From assembly GCA_035455265.1 (NCBI GenBank), contig DATIFK010000099.1:1-10810 (forward strand): DNA of 10,810 nt, in the 5' to 3' direction. A program made the position numbers and the translations under genes. Positions 1 through 7,469 of the stretch are shown here, in pieces. The DNA is from MGOM01 sp035455265. GTDB taxonomy: Bacteria > Chloroflexota > Anaerolineae > Anaerolineales > E44-bin32. The notes under the pieces were generated by a model. The model was not told the origin of the DNA and did not search any database. It worked only from the letters and a program-made list of their open reading frames with translations. Positions within the stretch are counted from its first letter, which is position 1. Every line of letters begins with the position of its first letter.

Positions 1-43
1 TAGCCGTCCTTCATCGTCAGGCTTTCCGCGGGCTCGGCCGTTC

Positions 44-99
44 GGAACTGGGAACTGGGAACTGGGAACTGGGAACTGGTGGCTGGTGGCTGGAAGCTG
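44..99 (+). repeat. Heptamer tandem array 1 (GGAACTG units)
   Basis: Eight consecutive 7-bp units with no phase slip: five perfect GGAACTG copies (44-78), two GTGGCTG copies (79-92) and one GAAGCTG copy (93-99). It resembles the short tandemly repeated repetitive sequences described in some cyanobacteria; that comparison is by style, not by homology search. It ends 12 bp before the strong Shine-Dalgarno of the PfpI-like gene. No promoter fits between array and gene, so the array probably lies in the 5' leader or at the end of an upstream gene. The same unit type recurs at 6975-7110, 7984-8060 and 8113-8168. Confidence 0.93.
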
Positions 100-124
100 C
101 TAACTCGCTCGGAGGAGGTCCGCC

Positions 125-652
125 ATGAGATTGGCCGGCAAACATGTCGTCGTCCTCGTTGAAGAGGGCTTCGAGGATCTCGAGTATTGGGTCACGGTGA
201 TGCGCTTGCAGGAGGAAGGCTGTCTGGTTGTTACGGCCGGACCGAAGCGGGGCGCCGTCGTACGCAGCAAGAGCGGCGGGTTGACCGCGGAGGTCGAACG
301 GACGGCGGAGGAGGTCGACGTTTCCTCGATCGACGCGCTCGTCGTCCCGGGGGGCTGGGCGCCCGACAAGCTGCGCCGGTACCCGACCGTGACCAAGTTG
401 GTTCGGAAGGCCTTCGATGAAGGAAAGGTCATCGGGATGATCTGCCACGCCGGCCTCGTCGGGATCTCGGCCGGCATCGTCCGCGGCCGCCGGGCGACCG
501 GATCTCTCGGCATCAAGGATGACCTGATCAACGCCGGCGCCATCTGGGAAGACACACCGGCACTGCGAGACGGGAACATGGTTTGGGGGCGCGTCGTGCC
601 CGATATCCCGGCCTTCTGCCGCGAGCTCGTCACGGCGATCGCCGGCGGATAG
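125..652 (+). CDS. DJ-1/PfpI family protein (predicted cysteine peptidase/deglycase-like)
   Basis: A 175-residue cytoplasmic protein of the DJ-1/PfpI class I glutamine amidotransferase-like superfamily. Family members are described as intracellular peptidases, deglycases or stress chaperones; which applies here cannot be told from sequence. Visible features are an N-terminal beta strand followed by GFEDLE with the conserved Glu17, the central VVPGGWAPD turn, and the nucleophile elbow GMICHAG with Cys107-His108. The region SLGIKDDLINAGA and the closing PDIPAFCREL are typical of PfpI proteins. Length matches the usual 165-185 residues. No signal peptide or membrane segment is seen. The ATG is preceded at 6-bp spacing by GGAGGAGG (111-118), an excellent ribosome binding site, which fixes the start. 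The gene appears monocistronic: an array lies upstream and a tRNA with its own putative promoter downstream. Family assignment is firm; biochemical activity is inferred. Confidence 0.93.
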   Translation: MRLAGKHVVVLVEEGFEDLEYWVTVMRLQEEGCLVVTAGPKRGAVVRSKSGGLTAEVERTAEEVDVSSIDALVVPGGWAPDKLRRYPTVTKLVRKAFDEGKVIGMICHAGLVGISAGIVRGRRATGSLGIKDDLINAGAIWEDTPALRDGNMVWGRVVPDIPAFCRELVTAIAGG

Positions 653-725
653 CCGCCCGAAAGCAGCTTCCTGCATTGCACAGGGGCCAGAGAGATTCCC
701 CTCGGGCCCCCTACCAACGATCAGG

Positions 726-755
726 TTTCCCCGGCGCCCCGGCGAATGTTAGAAT
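726..755 (+). promoter_or_regulatory. Putative extended -10 promoter for tRNA-Leu
   Basis: TGTTAGAAT at 747-755 reads as an extended -10 element (TGn followed by TAGAAT, 750-755). A weak -35 candidate, TTTCCC (726-731), lies 18 bp upstream; the extended -10 could compensate for it. The usual 6-7 bp from the -10 places transcription initiation at about 762, the first base of the mature tRNA. It may also drive the downstream tig-clpP-clpX run. This is motif matching by eye only. Confidence 0.42.
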
Positions 756-761
756 CCCCGC

Positions 762-843
762 GGGGAAGTGCTGGAACTGGCAGACAGGCGTGACTTAGGA
801 TCACGTGCCGCAAGGCGTGAGGGTTCAAGTCCCTCCTTCCCCA
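762..843 (+). tRNA. tRNA-Leu, anticodon UAG
   Basis: A full cloverleaf can be folded by hand. The acceptor stem GGGGAAG (762-768) pairs with CTTCCCC (836-842), with discriminator A843. The anticodon stem CGTGA (789-793) pairs with TCACG (801-805) around the loop CTTAGGA, giving anticodon TAG at 796-798. A long variable arm with GCC/GGC pairing is typical of class II leucine tRNA. The T stem GAGGG (819-823) pairs with CCCTC (831-835) around the loop TTCAAGT. The 3' CCA is not encoded; the next bases are CTCC, so CCA must be added by tRNA nucleotidyltransferase. It decodes CUN-type leucine codons and sits 43 bp upstream of tig on the same strand. Confidence 0.97.
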
Positions 844-886
844 CTCCCGGTACCGCACCCTTCGCGGGCAGACGAAAGGCTGATCG

Positions 887-2251
887 TTGACACTCCGGAT
901 CGAGAGCAAAGACCTCGACGACCGCCAGCTTCAACTCACGGTGGAAGTCCCCCAAGACCGCATCGAGGCGGCGATGCATCGTGCCGCCCGTCATCTCAGC
1001 GAGCACACGCGCATCGCCGGCTTTCGGCCCGGGAAGGCGCCCTACGAGCTGGTGCTCCAGAAGCTCGGCGAAGAGACCGTCTTCGAAGAAGCGCTCGACC
1101 ATCTCGGGCAGGAGGTCTATCAGCAAGCGCTGACCGACACGTCCGTCGAAGCGATCGCGCCCGGTTCGCTCGATGAGGTCGTCAGCCGGAATCCGCTGGT
1201 GCTCCGCTACACCGTTCCACTGACACCCGAGATCGACCTGGGGGCCTATCGCGAGCTGCGCCTTCCCTTCGAGGACCCAACCGTCACCGACGACGCCCTG
1301 GAAAAGGTGCTCGATGATCTGCGCCAACAGCAGGCGTTGATCGAGCCGGCGGCGCGCTCGAGCCAGATGGGCGACGTCGTCGTTCTCGATGTCCACGGCA
1401 AGCTGCTGCCGCAGGAGGGCGCCGAGCAGCCCGCCGGGGGCGTGCTGCTCGACGAGCACGACGTCTCCGTTTTGTTGGGCCCGGAAACCGACTTCCCGGT
1501 TCCGGGCATCAGCGAACAGCTGGTCGGCCTGGCCTCTGGAGAGGCCAAGGCAGTGGATCACACCTTCCCGGAGGACTATCGCAACGAGAGCCTGCGGAAT
1601 CGCAAGGCCTCCTTCGACATCAAAGTCAAGGAAGTCAAGTCGCGCTTCGTCCCGGAGTGGTCCGACGACCTGGCGCGCAACCTGGGCGACTTCAAGGACT
1701 TGCTCGACTTGCGTCTGAAGGTTCGAGAGAGCCTGACGGAACAGGCGATGCGCCAGGCCGAGGCGGCCTACGCCGAGCGCGTCGTCGACCGACTCGTCGA
1801 AGGCGTCCAGGTGCGCTTCCCTCCGGTGTTGTTGCGGGAAGAGCTCGATCTGATGGTCCGCGACCTGGATCGCCGGCTGCGCGACCAGCGGCTGACCCTC
1901 GAGGACTACCTGAAGATCGAGAAGAAGACGCAGCCAGAGCTGCGCACGGAGCTCGAGCCGCGCGCTCGCACCCGCCTGATCAAGTCCCTGGTGCTGGGGA
2001 AAGTCGTCGAGGTCGAGGGTTTGACGGTTGCCCCCGAGGAGATCGATGCCGAGATCGACCGCCTGTCCTCCCCGCTGAAGGACCAGGCCGACAACCTGCG
2101 TAAGCTGCTGGACACTCCGGCCAGCCGCCACCGCATCGAGCTGGACCTGTTGACCGACAAAGCCGTCCGCCGCTTGGCCGACATCGCCCGCGGGCGCGCT
2201 TCCGAAGCGCCCACCGCACCTACCGCATCTTCTGAGGAGAGCCATGCCTGA
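887..2251 (+). CDS. tig: Trigger factor (ribosome-associated chaperone / peptidyl-prolyl isomerase)
   Basis: A 454-residue trigger factor, the chaperone that docks on ribosomal protein L23 at the exit tunnel and shelters nascent chains. The N-terminal ribosome-binding domain (about 1-125) carries the docking signature GFRPGKAP at residues 45-52. The FKBP-like isomerase domain spans about 160-253, opening with GDVVVLDVHGKL. The C-terminal helical chaperone arms (about 254-435) are rich in charged helices, followed by a low-complexity Ala/Pro/Thr/Ser/Glu tail. Length is close to the family norm of about 430-450. The start is TTG at 887, with GAAAGG (874-879) 7 bp upstream. The next downstream starts would remove the first beta strand of the docking domain, so TTG is preferred. 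The last 8 bases overlap clpP, implying translational coupling. The tig-clpP-clpX order is the classical bacterial arrangement. Confidence 0.97.
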   Translation: MTLRIESKDLDDRQLQLTVEVPQDRIEAAMHRAARHLSEHTRIAGFRPGKAPYELVLQKLGEETVFEEALDHLGQEVYQQALTDTSVEAIAPGSLDEVVSRNPLVLRYTVPLTPEIDLGAYRELRLPFEDPTVTDDALEKVLDDLRQQQALIEPAARSSQMGDVVVLDVHGKLLPQEGAEQPAGGVLLDEHDVSVLLGPETDFPVPGISEQLVGLASGEAKAVDHTFPEDYRNESLRNRKASFDIKVKEVKSRFVPEWSDDLARNLGDFKDLLDLRLKVRESLTEQAMRQAEAAYAERVVDRLVEGVQVRFPPVLLREELDLMVRDLDRRLRDQRLTLEDYLKIEKKTQPELRTELEPRARTRLIKSLVLGKVVEVEGLTVAPEEIDAEIDRLSSPLKDQADNLRKLLDTPASRHRIELDLLTDKAVRRLADIARGRASEAPTAPTASSEESHA

Positions 2252-2861
2252 GCCACGAGCCGAATCCTTGATCCCGATGGTGATCGAAACGTCCGGCCGA
2301 GGGGAGCGCGCCTACGACATCTATTCGCTGCTCCTCAAGGAACGGATCGTCTTCCTCGGTACCCCGATCAACGATCAGGTCGCCAACCTGATCGTCGCCC
2401 AGTTGCTGTTCCTGGACCGAGAAGACCCGGAGCGTCAGATTCGGATGTACATCAACTCGCCCGGCGGCACGATTTATGCCGGGCTGGCGATCTACGACAC
2501 CATGCAGCAAGTGACGGCCCCGATCTCGACCGTCGCCGTCGGCGTCACGGCCTCCTTCGGCACGGTGCTGCTCGCCGCCGGCGCCAAGGGCCTGCGCTAC
2601 GCCCTGCCCCACGCCACCATCCACCTGCACCAGCCGCTGGGCGGGGCCCAGGGCCAGGCGACCGATATCGAGATCCAGGCCAAAGAGATCTTGCGCCTGA
2701 AAGAGGAATTGACTACGATACTCGTGAAGCACACCGGCCAGCCGCGCGAGGTGATCGAGCGCGACACCGAGCGTGACTTCTACATGGACGGGGACGCGGC
2801 CAAGGATTACGGGGTCGTGGACCACGTCTTGCACGCCATGGCAGAGGCTGAGAAGGCCTGA
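2244..2861 (+). CDS. clpP: ATP-dependent Clp protease proteolytic subunit ClpP
   Basis: A 205-residue ClpP, the serine peptidase that assembles into a double heptameric barrel and degrades substrates fed by ClpX or another Clp ATPase. The catalytic triad is intact by alignment to E. coli ClpP: Ser104 in VTASFG, His129 in HLHQPLGG, and Asp178 as the second Asp of ERDTERD. The Ser-His and His-Asp distances (25 and 49 residues) are identical to E. coli. Other signatures are the N-terminal IPMVIE and RGERAYDIYS, the NSPGG oxyanion region (71-75), and GGAQGQATDIEIQAKEI. The N-terminal propeptide is short. The start is ATG at 2244 inside the end of tig, preceded by GAGGAG. The residue after the nucleophile is Phe, where E. 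coli has Met. It is probably co-translated with tig and is the partner of the ClpX gene 28 bp downstream. Confidence 0.98.
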   Translation: MPEPRAESLIPMVIETSGRGERAYDIYSLLLKERIVFLGTPINDQVANLIVAQLLFLDREDPERQIRMYINSPGGTIYAGLAIYDTMQQVTAPISTVAVGVTASFGTVLLAAGAKGLRYALPHATIHLHQPLGGAQGQATDIEIQAKEILRLKEELTTILVKHTGQPREVIERDTERDFYMDGDAAKDYGVVDHVLHAMAEAEKA

Positions 2862-2876
2862 GCCAGGGCGAAAGCC

Positions 2877-2881
2877 GAGGA
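2877..2881 (+). promoter_or_regulatory. Ribosome binding site that sets the clpX start
   Basis: GAGGA lies 8 bp before GTG 2890. An upstream in-frame ATG at 2773 would give a 39-residue extension translated out of frame from the end of clpP, with no resemblance to ClpX. This site supports the GTG start, directly before the zinc-finger domain. Confidence 0.75.
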
Positions 2882-2889
2882 CCGAAGAC

Positions 2890-4179
<1,290 letters not shown>

Positions 4180-4195
4180 GCCTGGCCGGAGCGCG

Positions 4196-5071
4196 ATGAG
4201 CCGGCCGCGCCTCTCCACCTTCTCGATCGTCGCCTGGGACCCAGACGGCCCGGCCTGGGGCGTGGCCGTCGCTTCGAAGTTCCCTGCCGTCGGCGCCGTC
4301 GTGCCGTGGGCCGCCGCCGGTTCGGGAGCAGTCGCAACACAATCCTTCGCCAACACCAGCTACGGACCGCGCGGCCTGGAGCTGATGTCCGGAGGGATAT
4401 CCGCCGAGGCTGCTCTCGCCCAACTGCTGGCGGATGACCCTGATCGCACCCAGCGCCAGATCGGCCTCGTCGATGCGAGTGGCGGGGCCGCCACCTTCAC
4501 CGGTGCTGGATGCCTTGCGTGGGCCGGCGGCCGGACCGGACCGGGTTACGCCGTCCAGGGAAACATCCTGGCGGGTCCGTCCGTCGTCGATTCCATCGCC
4601 AACGAGTTCGAAGCCTCCCGAGGAGCGCTACCCGAGCGCCTCGTCGACGCCCTCCTGGCCGGAGACCGCGCCGGCGGGGATCGACGCGGCCGGCAAAGCG
4701 CCGCCATCTTCGTCGTTCGCGCGCGAGCTGGATACGCCGGCTTCAACGATCGCTGGATCGACTATCGCGTCGACGACGCCGAGGATCCCGTCCCGCGTTT
4801 GCGTGAGCTTCTCGAGATTCACCACCTGTACTTCGATCAAAGCCCGGTGGACGACCGACTGCCCCTGGAAGGCGAAACCCTGGAGCGTCTACGGTCCATC
4901 GCCGCCCGCCTCGGCTATGCGCCATCGGCGCCGGCCTCCGGCCTGGACGACGTCACACGCGCCGCCTTACGCAACTTCCTCGGCAACGAGAACTTCGAGG
5001 ACCGAGTCGACTTGCAGGCTGGGACGATCGACCGGCCCGCATTCGAGTACTTGATGAAGCGATTCGAATGA
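4196..5071 (+). CDS. DUF1028 family protein with C-terminal peptidoglycan-binding-like domain
   Basis: A 291-residue protein. Residues about 7-208 match the DUF1028 family, predicted to have an Ntn-hydrolase fold: TFSIVAWDPDG, WGVAVASKFPAVGAVVPWA, GAVATQSFANTSYGPRG, an FTGAGC segment and a QGNIL segment. Residues about 215-290 resemble the small putative peptidoglycan-binding domain often attached to DUF1028 (LRSIAARLGY, then DDVTRAALRNFLGNENFEDR). Substrate and reaction are unknown. No signal peptide is visible, so a cell-wall role for the tail is doubtful. ATG 4196 lies 16 bp after the clpX stop; its ribosome site is weak (GGAG at short spacing), so coupling to clpX translation is plausible. 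The family call rests on remembered motifs; the functional class is only a fold-level inference. Confidence 0.88.
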   Translation: MSRPRLSTFSIVAWDPDGPAWGVAVASKFPAVGAVVPWAAAGSGAVATQSFANTSYGPRGLELMSGGISAEAALAQLLADDPDRTQRQIGLVDASGGAATFTGAGCLAWAGGRTGPGYAVQGNILAGPSVVDSIANEFEASRGALPERLVDALLAGDRAGGDRRGRQSAAIFVVRARAGYAGFNDRWIDYRVDDAEDPVPRLRELLEIHHLYFDQSPVDDRLPLEGETLERLRSIAARLGYAPSAPASGLDDVTRAALRNFLGNENFEDRVDLQAGTIDRPAFEYLMKRFE

Positions 5072-5073
5072 AA

Positions 5074-5139
5074 CCAGTGGTCCGTGGCGGGTGGTCGGTC
5101 TCCAAGACGGACCCCCGGCCCCTCACCACTGACCACTTG
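5074..5139 (+). repeat. Degenerate inverted repeat between the DUF1028 and HAD genes
   Basis: CCAGTGGTC (5074-5082) faces GACCACTTG (5131-5139), an inverted repeat with one mismatch in 9. Both arms continue with loose 7-bp-spaced GTGGTC-like words (for example GGTGGTC at 5090-5096, and CACCACT at 5124-5130 as its counterpart on the other strand). It resembles decayed heptamer units in head-to-head orientation, set in the only gap of the tig-to-rlmN run longer than 50 bp. It could fold into an RNA hairpin in the polycistronic message. Relation to the other arrays is inferred from period and composition only. Confidence 0.5.
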
Positions 5140-5145
5140 CCCAAT

Positions 5146-5149
5146 GAGG
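5146..5149 (+). promoter_or_regulatory. Ribosome binding site that sets the HAD phosphatase start
   Basis: GAGG sits 5 bp before GTG 5155. The alternative ATG at 5068, which overlaps the preceding stop codon, would add 29 residues read entirely through the repeat-like segment. The HAD fold begins within about 10 residues of the GTG. Confidence 0.6.
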
Positions 5150-5154
5150 CCCAG

Positions 5155-5955
5155 GTGATCGACCCGGCAAACGTGCGCGCATTGGTCCTCGACATGGACG
5201 GGGTCCTATGGCGGGGTTCTGCCTTGTTGGACGGCGTCCGCGAGCTGTTCCAGGTTATCGAGAGACTCAAGCTGGCTTCCGTGGTGGCGACCAACAACGC
5301 CACCGTCGATCCAGCCTCCGTCATGGAAAGGTTGGCGCGGGCCGGCGTCGCGTTTCCGGCGGCTCGGGTCTTGACCTCGGCCGATGCGGCCGGCGGGTAT
5401 CTGGCTCGAAACTTCCCCCCTCCCATCCGCGTGCATGTCATCGGCGAGGAACCCTTGCGCCGATCCCTGACGGCATCGGGATGCCAGGTGGTCGACGGGG
5501 ACGGCGAGCCGCAGGCCGTGGTCGTCGGGATGGACCGCCGGCTGGATTGGGCCAAGTTGATCGATGCCACGCTGGCCATCCGTGCGGGGGCCGTCTTCAT
5601 CGGCACGAACCCGGACCGGACCTTTCCGTCCGAGCGCGGCATCGGCCCGGGCAACGGGGCCGTGCTGGCGGCGCTCGAAGCGGCGACGGGAGTGGCGCCG
5701 ATCGTCGTTGGGAAACCCGAACCGCATCTGTTCCTTGAGGCGGCGCGCCGAGTTCAGGTCGACCCGGACCAGGCTCTGGTCGTGGGCGACCGACTGGAAA
5801 CGGACATCCTCGGTGGTCAGCGTGCCGGAATGCCGACGGCCTTGATCCTCACGGGGGTGACCTCCAAGGACCAGCTCTCCGCCTCGACGATCCACCCCGA
5901 CGTCGTCCTGGACGACCTCCTCTCCCTGGCGGCCTGGCTCGAGGCCACACCTTGA
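5155..5955 (+). CDS. HAD superfamily subclass IIA phosphatase (NagD / nitrophenylphosphatase-like)
   Basis: A 266-residue cytoplasmic HAD hydrolase from the GTG start. Motif I is LVLDMDGVLW with the nucleophile Asp13 and acid/base Asp15. Motif II is the Thr47 of ATNNAT. The cap domain occupies about 80-180, including GTNPDRTFPSERG. Motif III is Lys187 in GKPEPHLF. Motif IV is VVGDRLETDILGG, with metal-binding Asp212 and Asp217. This matches the subclass IIA NagD/phosphoglycolate/4-nitrophenyl phosphatase group; the natural substrate cannot be assigned. An upstream ATG at 5068 overlaps the DUF1028 stop and would give 295 residues, but the added N-terminus comes from a repeat-like stretch with no family counterpart. 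The stop overlaps the rlmN TTG by 4 bases, so the two are likely translationally coupled. Confidence 0.9.
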   Translation: MIDPANVRALVLDMDGVLWRGSALLDGVRELFQVIERLKLASVVATNNATVDPASVMERLARAGVAFPAARVLTSADAAGGYLARNFPPPIRVHVIGEEPLRRSLTASGCQVVDGDGEPQAVVVGMDRRLDWAKLIDATLAIRAGAVFIGTNPDRTFPSERGIGPGNGAVLAALEAATGVAPIVVGKPEPHLFLEAARRVQVDPDQALVVGDRLETDILGGQRAGMPTALILTGVTSKDQLSASTIHPDVVLDDLLSLAAWLEATP

Positions 5956-6983
5956 CGGATCTCCCGTCGATCCTCGACATCTCGCGCGACGATCTGGCTG
6001 AAGCCGTCGCGGCATGGGGCGAACCGACGTACCGCACCAACCAGATCTGGCAGGCCGTCTATCGGCAATTCTCTCCCTCAGCGGAGCGGATCACGGGCTT
6101 GCCCAAGGCGTTGCGGCACCGCCTGGACGAGACCTTCGCCTTTCGACAGCTCGAGATCCGCGGCGAGGCGCGCTCGAGCGACGGGCAAACCGTCAAGATC
6201 GCGCTGGCGCGCCCCGGGGAGCCGCGGGCGATCGAGGCCGTGCGCATGGGCTACCGGCATCGTACGACTCTGTGTATCTCGACCCAGGCGGGCTGCGCCA
6301 TGGGCTGCTCTTTTTGCGCAACGGGGCAGATGGGGTTCGCACGGCAGCTCTCCGCCGGCGAGATTGTCGAGCAGGTGCTGGTCTTCGCCGCTCGAGAGCG
6401 GATCAGCAACATCGTCTTCATGGGCATGGGCGAGCCGTTCCACAACTACGAGGCAACCCTCGAGGCCGTCGATCGCCTGAACGATCCGGAGGGCATGGCC
6501 TTCGGCGCCCGGAGGATGACGTTGTCGACGGTCGGGCTGGTGCCGCAGATCGAACGCTTCACGCAGGAGCGCCGCCAGGTGAACCTGGCCGTGTCGCTCC
6601 ACGCCGCCACCGACGACCTGCGCGATCGACTGGTTCCGATCAACCGCAAGTACCCCCTCGATGTCTTGATGGAGGCCTGCCGGGCGTACATCCAGGTGAC
6701 CGGCCGTCGCCTCACCTTCGAATGGGCCCTGATCCGCGATGTCAATGATGGCGAAGACCAGGCCTCCGCCCTGGCTGGCCGCGTGCGCGGCCTGAACTGC
6801 CACGTCAACCTGATTCCCCTGAACCCGACGTCCGGCTATCCCGGGGAGGCGTCAACCAGGGATCGTGCAGCCGCCTTCCGCAACGTGTTGACGTCGCGCG
6901 GCGTTCCTTGTACCGTGCGCGTCCGCCGCGGGCTCGATATCGATGCCGGCTGCGGTCAACTGGCGGCGAAGAGCAGCGGTTAG
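5952..6983 (+). CDS. rlmN: Dual-specificity RNA methyltransferase RlmN (23S rRNA A2503 / tRNA A37 C2-methylation)
   Basis: A 343-residue radical-SAM enzyme that methylates C2 of A2503 in 23S rRNA and, in characterised homologues, A37 of some tRNAs. The iron-sulfur cluster motif CxxxCxxC is Cys115-Cys119-Cys122 in GCAMGCSFCATGQMGF. Cys108 (TTLCIS) and Cys334 (DIDAGCGQLA) match the two other conserved cysteines, the latter being the methyl-carrying residue. The SAM-binding GMGEP is at 158-162, followed by HNYE; SLHA (215-218) and the closing VPCTVRVRRGLDIDAGCGQL are typical. The start is TTG at 5952, overlapping the HAD stop, with GAGG (5941-5944) 7 bp upstream. The N-terminal domain (about 1-95) has the expected YRTNQIWQAVY helix. 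The TAG stop falls inside the first unit of the following heptamer array. Confidence 0.97.
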   Translation: MTDLPSILDISRDDLAEAVAAWGEPTYRTNQIWQAVYRQFSPSAERITGLPKALRHRLDETFAFRQLEIRGEARSSDGQTVKIALARPGEPRAIEAVRMGYRHRTTLCISTQAGCAMGCSFCATGQMGFARQLSAGEIVEQVLVFAARERISNIVFMGMGEPFHNYEATLEAVDRLNDPEGMAFGARRMTLSTVGLVPQIERFTQERRQVNLAVSLHAATDDLRDRLVPINRKYPLDVLMEACRAYIQVTGRRLTFEWALIRDVNDGEDQASALAGRVRGLNCHVNLIPLNPTSGYPGEASTRDRAAAFRNVLTSRGVPCTVRVRRGLDIDAGCGQLAAKSSG

Positions 6984-7110
6984 CCGGCAGCGGAGATCGG
7001 TCAACGGTTAGCGGGCAGCGGTCAGAGGTTAGCGATTAGCAACTAGCGATTGGTGATTGTTGGCTGGTGGCTGGCAGCTGGCGGCTGGGGGCTGGCGGCT
7101 ACCGGCTGAG
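6975..7110 (+). repeat. Heptamer tandem array 2 (degenerate GGNRRYT-type units)
   Basis: About 19 consecutive 7-bp units without a phase break across about 136 bp. The 5' half is dominated by GGTTAGC, GATTAGC and GGGCAGC units (for example 7006-7012, 7013-7019, 7027-7033). The 3' half changes to GGCTGGT/GGCTGGC (7062-7110). GGTGGCT words are shared with array 1. The first units overlap the last codons and the TAG stop of rlmN. The rest fills nearly the whole gap before the next gene, leaving about 36 bp for a promoter and ribosome site. No hairpin-plus-T-run terminator was recognised in it. Confidence 0.88.
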
Positions 7111-7111
7111 G

Positions 7112-7117
7112 TATCAT
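7112..7117 (+). promoter_or_regulatory. Possible -10 element upstream of the small membrane protein
   Basis: TATCAT matches the sigma-70 -10 consensus at 5 of 6 positions. It lies just after array 2 and would place initiation near 7124, giving a 23-base leader that contains the GAGGG ribosome site (7136-7140). No credible -35 exists at 16-18 bp, where only G-rich repeat is found. Weak evidence. Confidence 0.25.
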
Positions 7118-7146
7118 CACTCCTGTTTCGACCGTGAGGGCCAGGC

Positions 7147-7452
7147 ATGGCGGATCGGCCTAACCCACTCGGCAGTGCGAGCCTGGGCCTTGGTGTGGCG
7201 TCGGCAGCCCTGGTTTTCGGCTTGGGTCTTTGTGCCGTCGTGGGCGCGCAGCAAGGGTGGTTGAACATCGCCGGGACGCCGCTGTACGTGTGCGGCGCAA
7301 GCAGCGCCTTCCTGGGCCTGTTGGCGGCAGGCCTCGGTGCGGCCGGACTCTTCGGGCGTGGGAAGGCAAAGACGGGCGCCGCGGCCGGGTTGATCCTCGG
7401 ATTGATCGGCCTGTGTCTGTTTGGCGCCGTCGTCCGGGCCGTCGCCCGGTGA
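7147..7452 (+). CDS. Small membrane protein, three predicted helices (DUF4190-like)
   Basis: A 101-residue, strongly hydrophobic protein of unknown function. By eye there are three membrane segments, at about residues 11-34, 47-69 and 76-98. A basic loop, GRGKAK (70-75), precedes the third helix, which ends with arginines. Ala, Gly and Leu dominate. The pattern of helix, short polar loop, paired helices and a charged GRGKAKTGAAAGLILGLIG turn recalls DUF4190-type small membrane proteins, but the match is loose. ATG 7147 follows GAGGG (7136-7140) by 6 bp. The next gene begins 17 bp after its stop, so the two are probably co-transcribed. Cysteines at 29, 49 and 90 do not form a recognised motif. 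Coding nature is supported by the ribosome site and clean amphipathic layout; the name is not. Confidence 0.72.
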   Translation: MADRPNPLGSASLGLGVASAALVFGLGLCAVVGAQQGWLNIAGTPLYVCGASSAFLGLLAAGLGAAGLFGRGKAKTGAAAGLILGLIGLCLFGAVVRAVAR

Positions 7453-7469
7453 CGTCTTGAGGGAAGGCG

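Noticed and set aside
1..43. Tail of an upstream plus-strand gene
   Set aside because: Two frames stay open into array 1 (stopping at 101-103 and 126-128), but the stretch is too short to recognise any protein, and the window opens with TAG in the third frame. Left unassigned.
44..99. Heptamer arrays as CRISPR repeats
   Set aside because: Units are contiguous 7-mers with no unique spacers, and no cas genes are present.
116..124. Alternative interpretation of the G-rich arrays as G-quadruplex-forming leader
   Set aside because: Array units offer only runs of two or three G broken by single units, and nothing in the sequence favours a quadruplex over simple repeat expansion.
17..676. A 219-codon minus-strand frame opposite the PfpI-like gene
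   Set aside because: No recognisable domain; it is the complement of a gene with an intact Cys-His elbow and strong ribosome site. Its end reads through array 1.
683..710. GGGGCC...GGCCCC inverted repeat as a rho-independent terminator after the PfpI-like gene
   Set aside because: The stem is 6 bp with a 16-base loop and no T-run follows, so it does not meet terminator criteria.
749..2245. A 498-codon open frame on the minus strand opposite trigger factor
   Set aside because: It is the complement of a clear tig gene in high-GC DNA. Its translation is Gln/Leu/Val/Asp-rich without family motifs.
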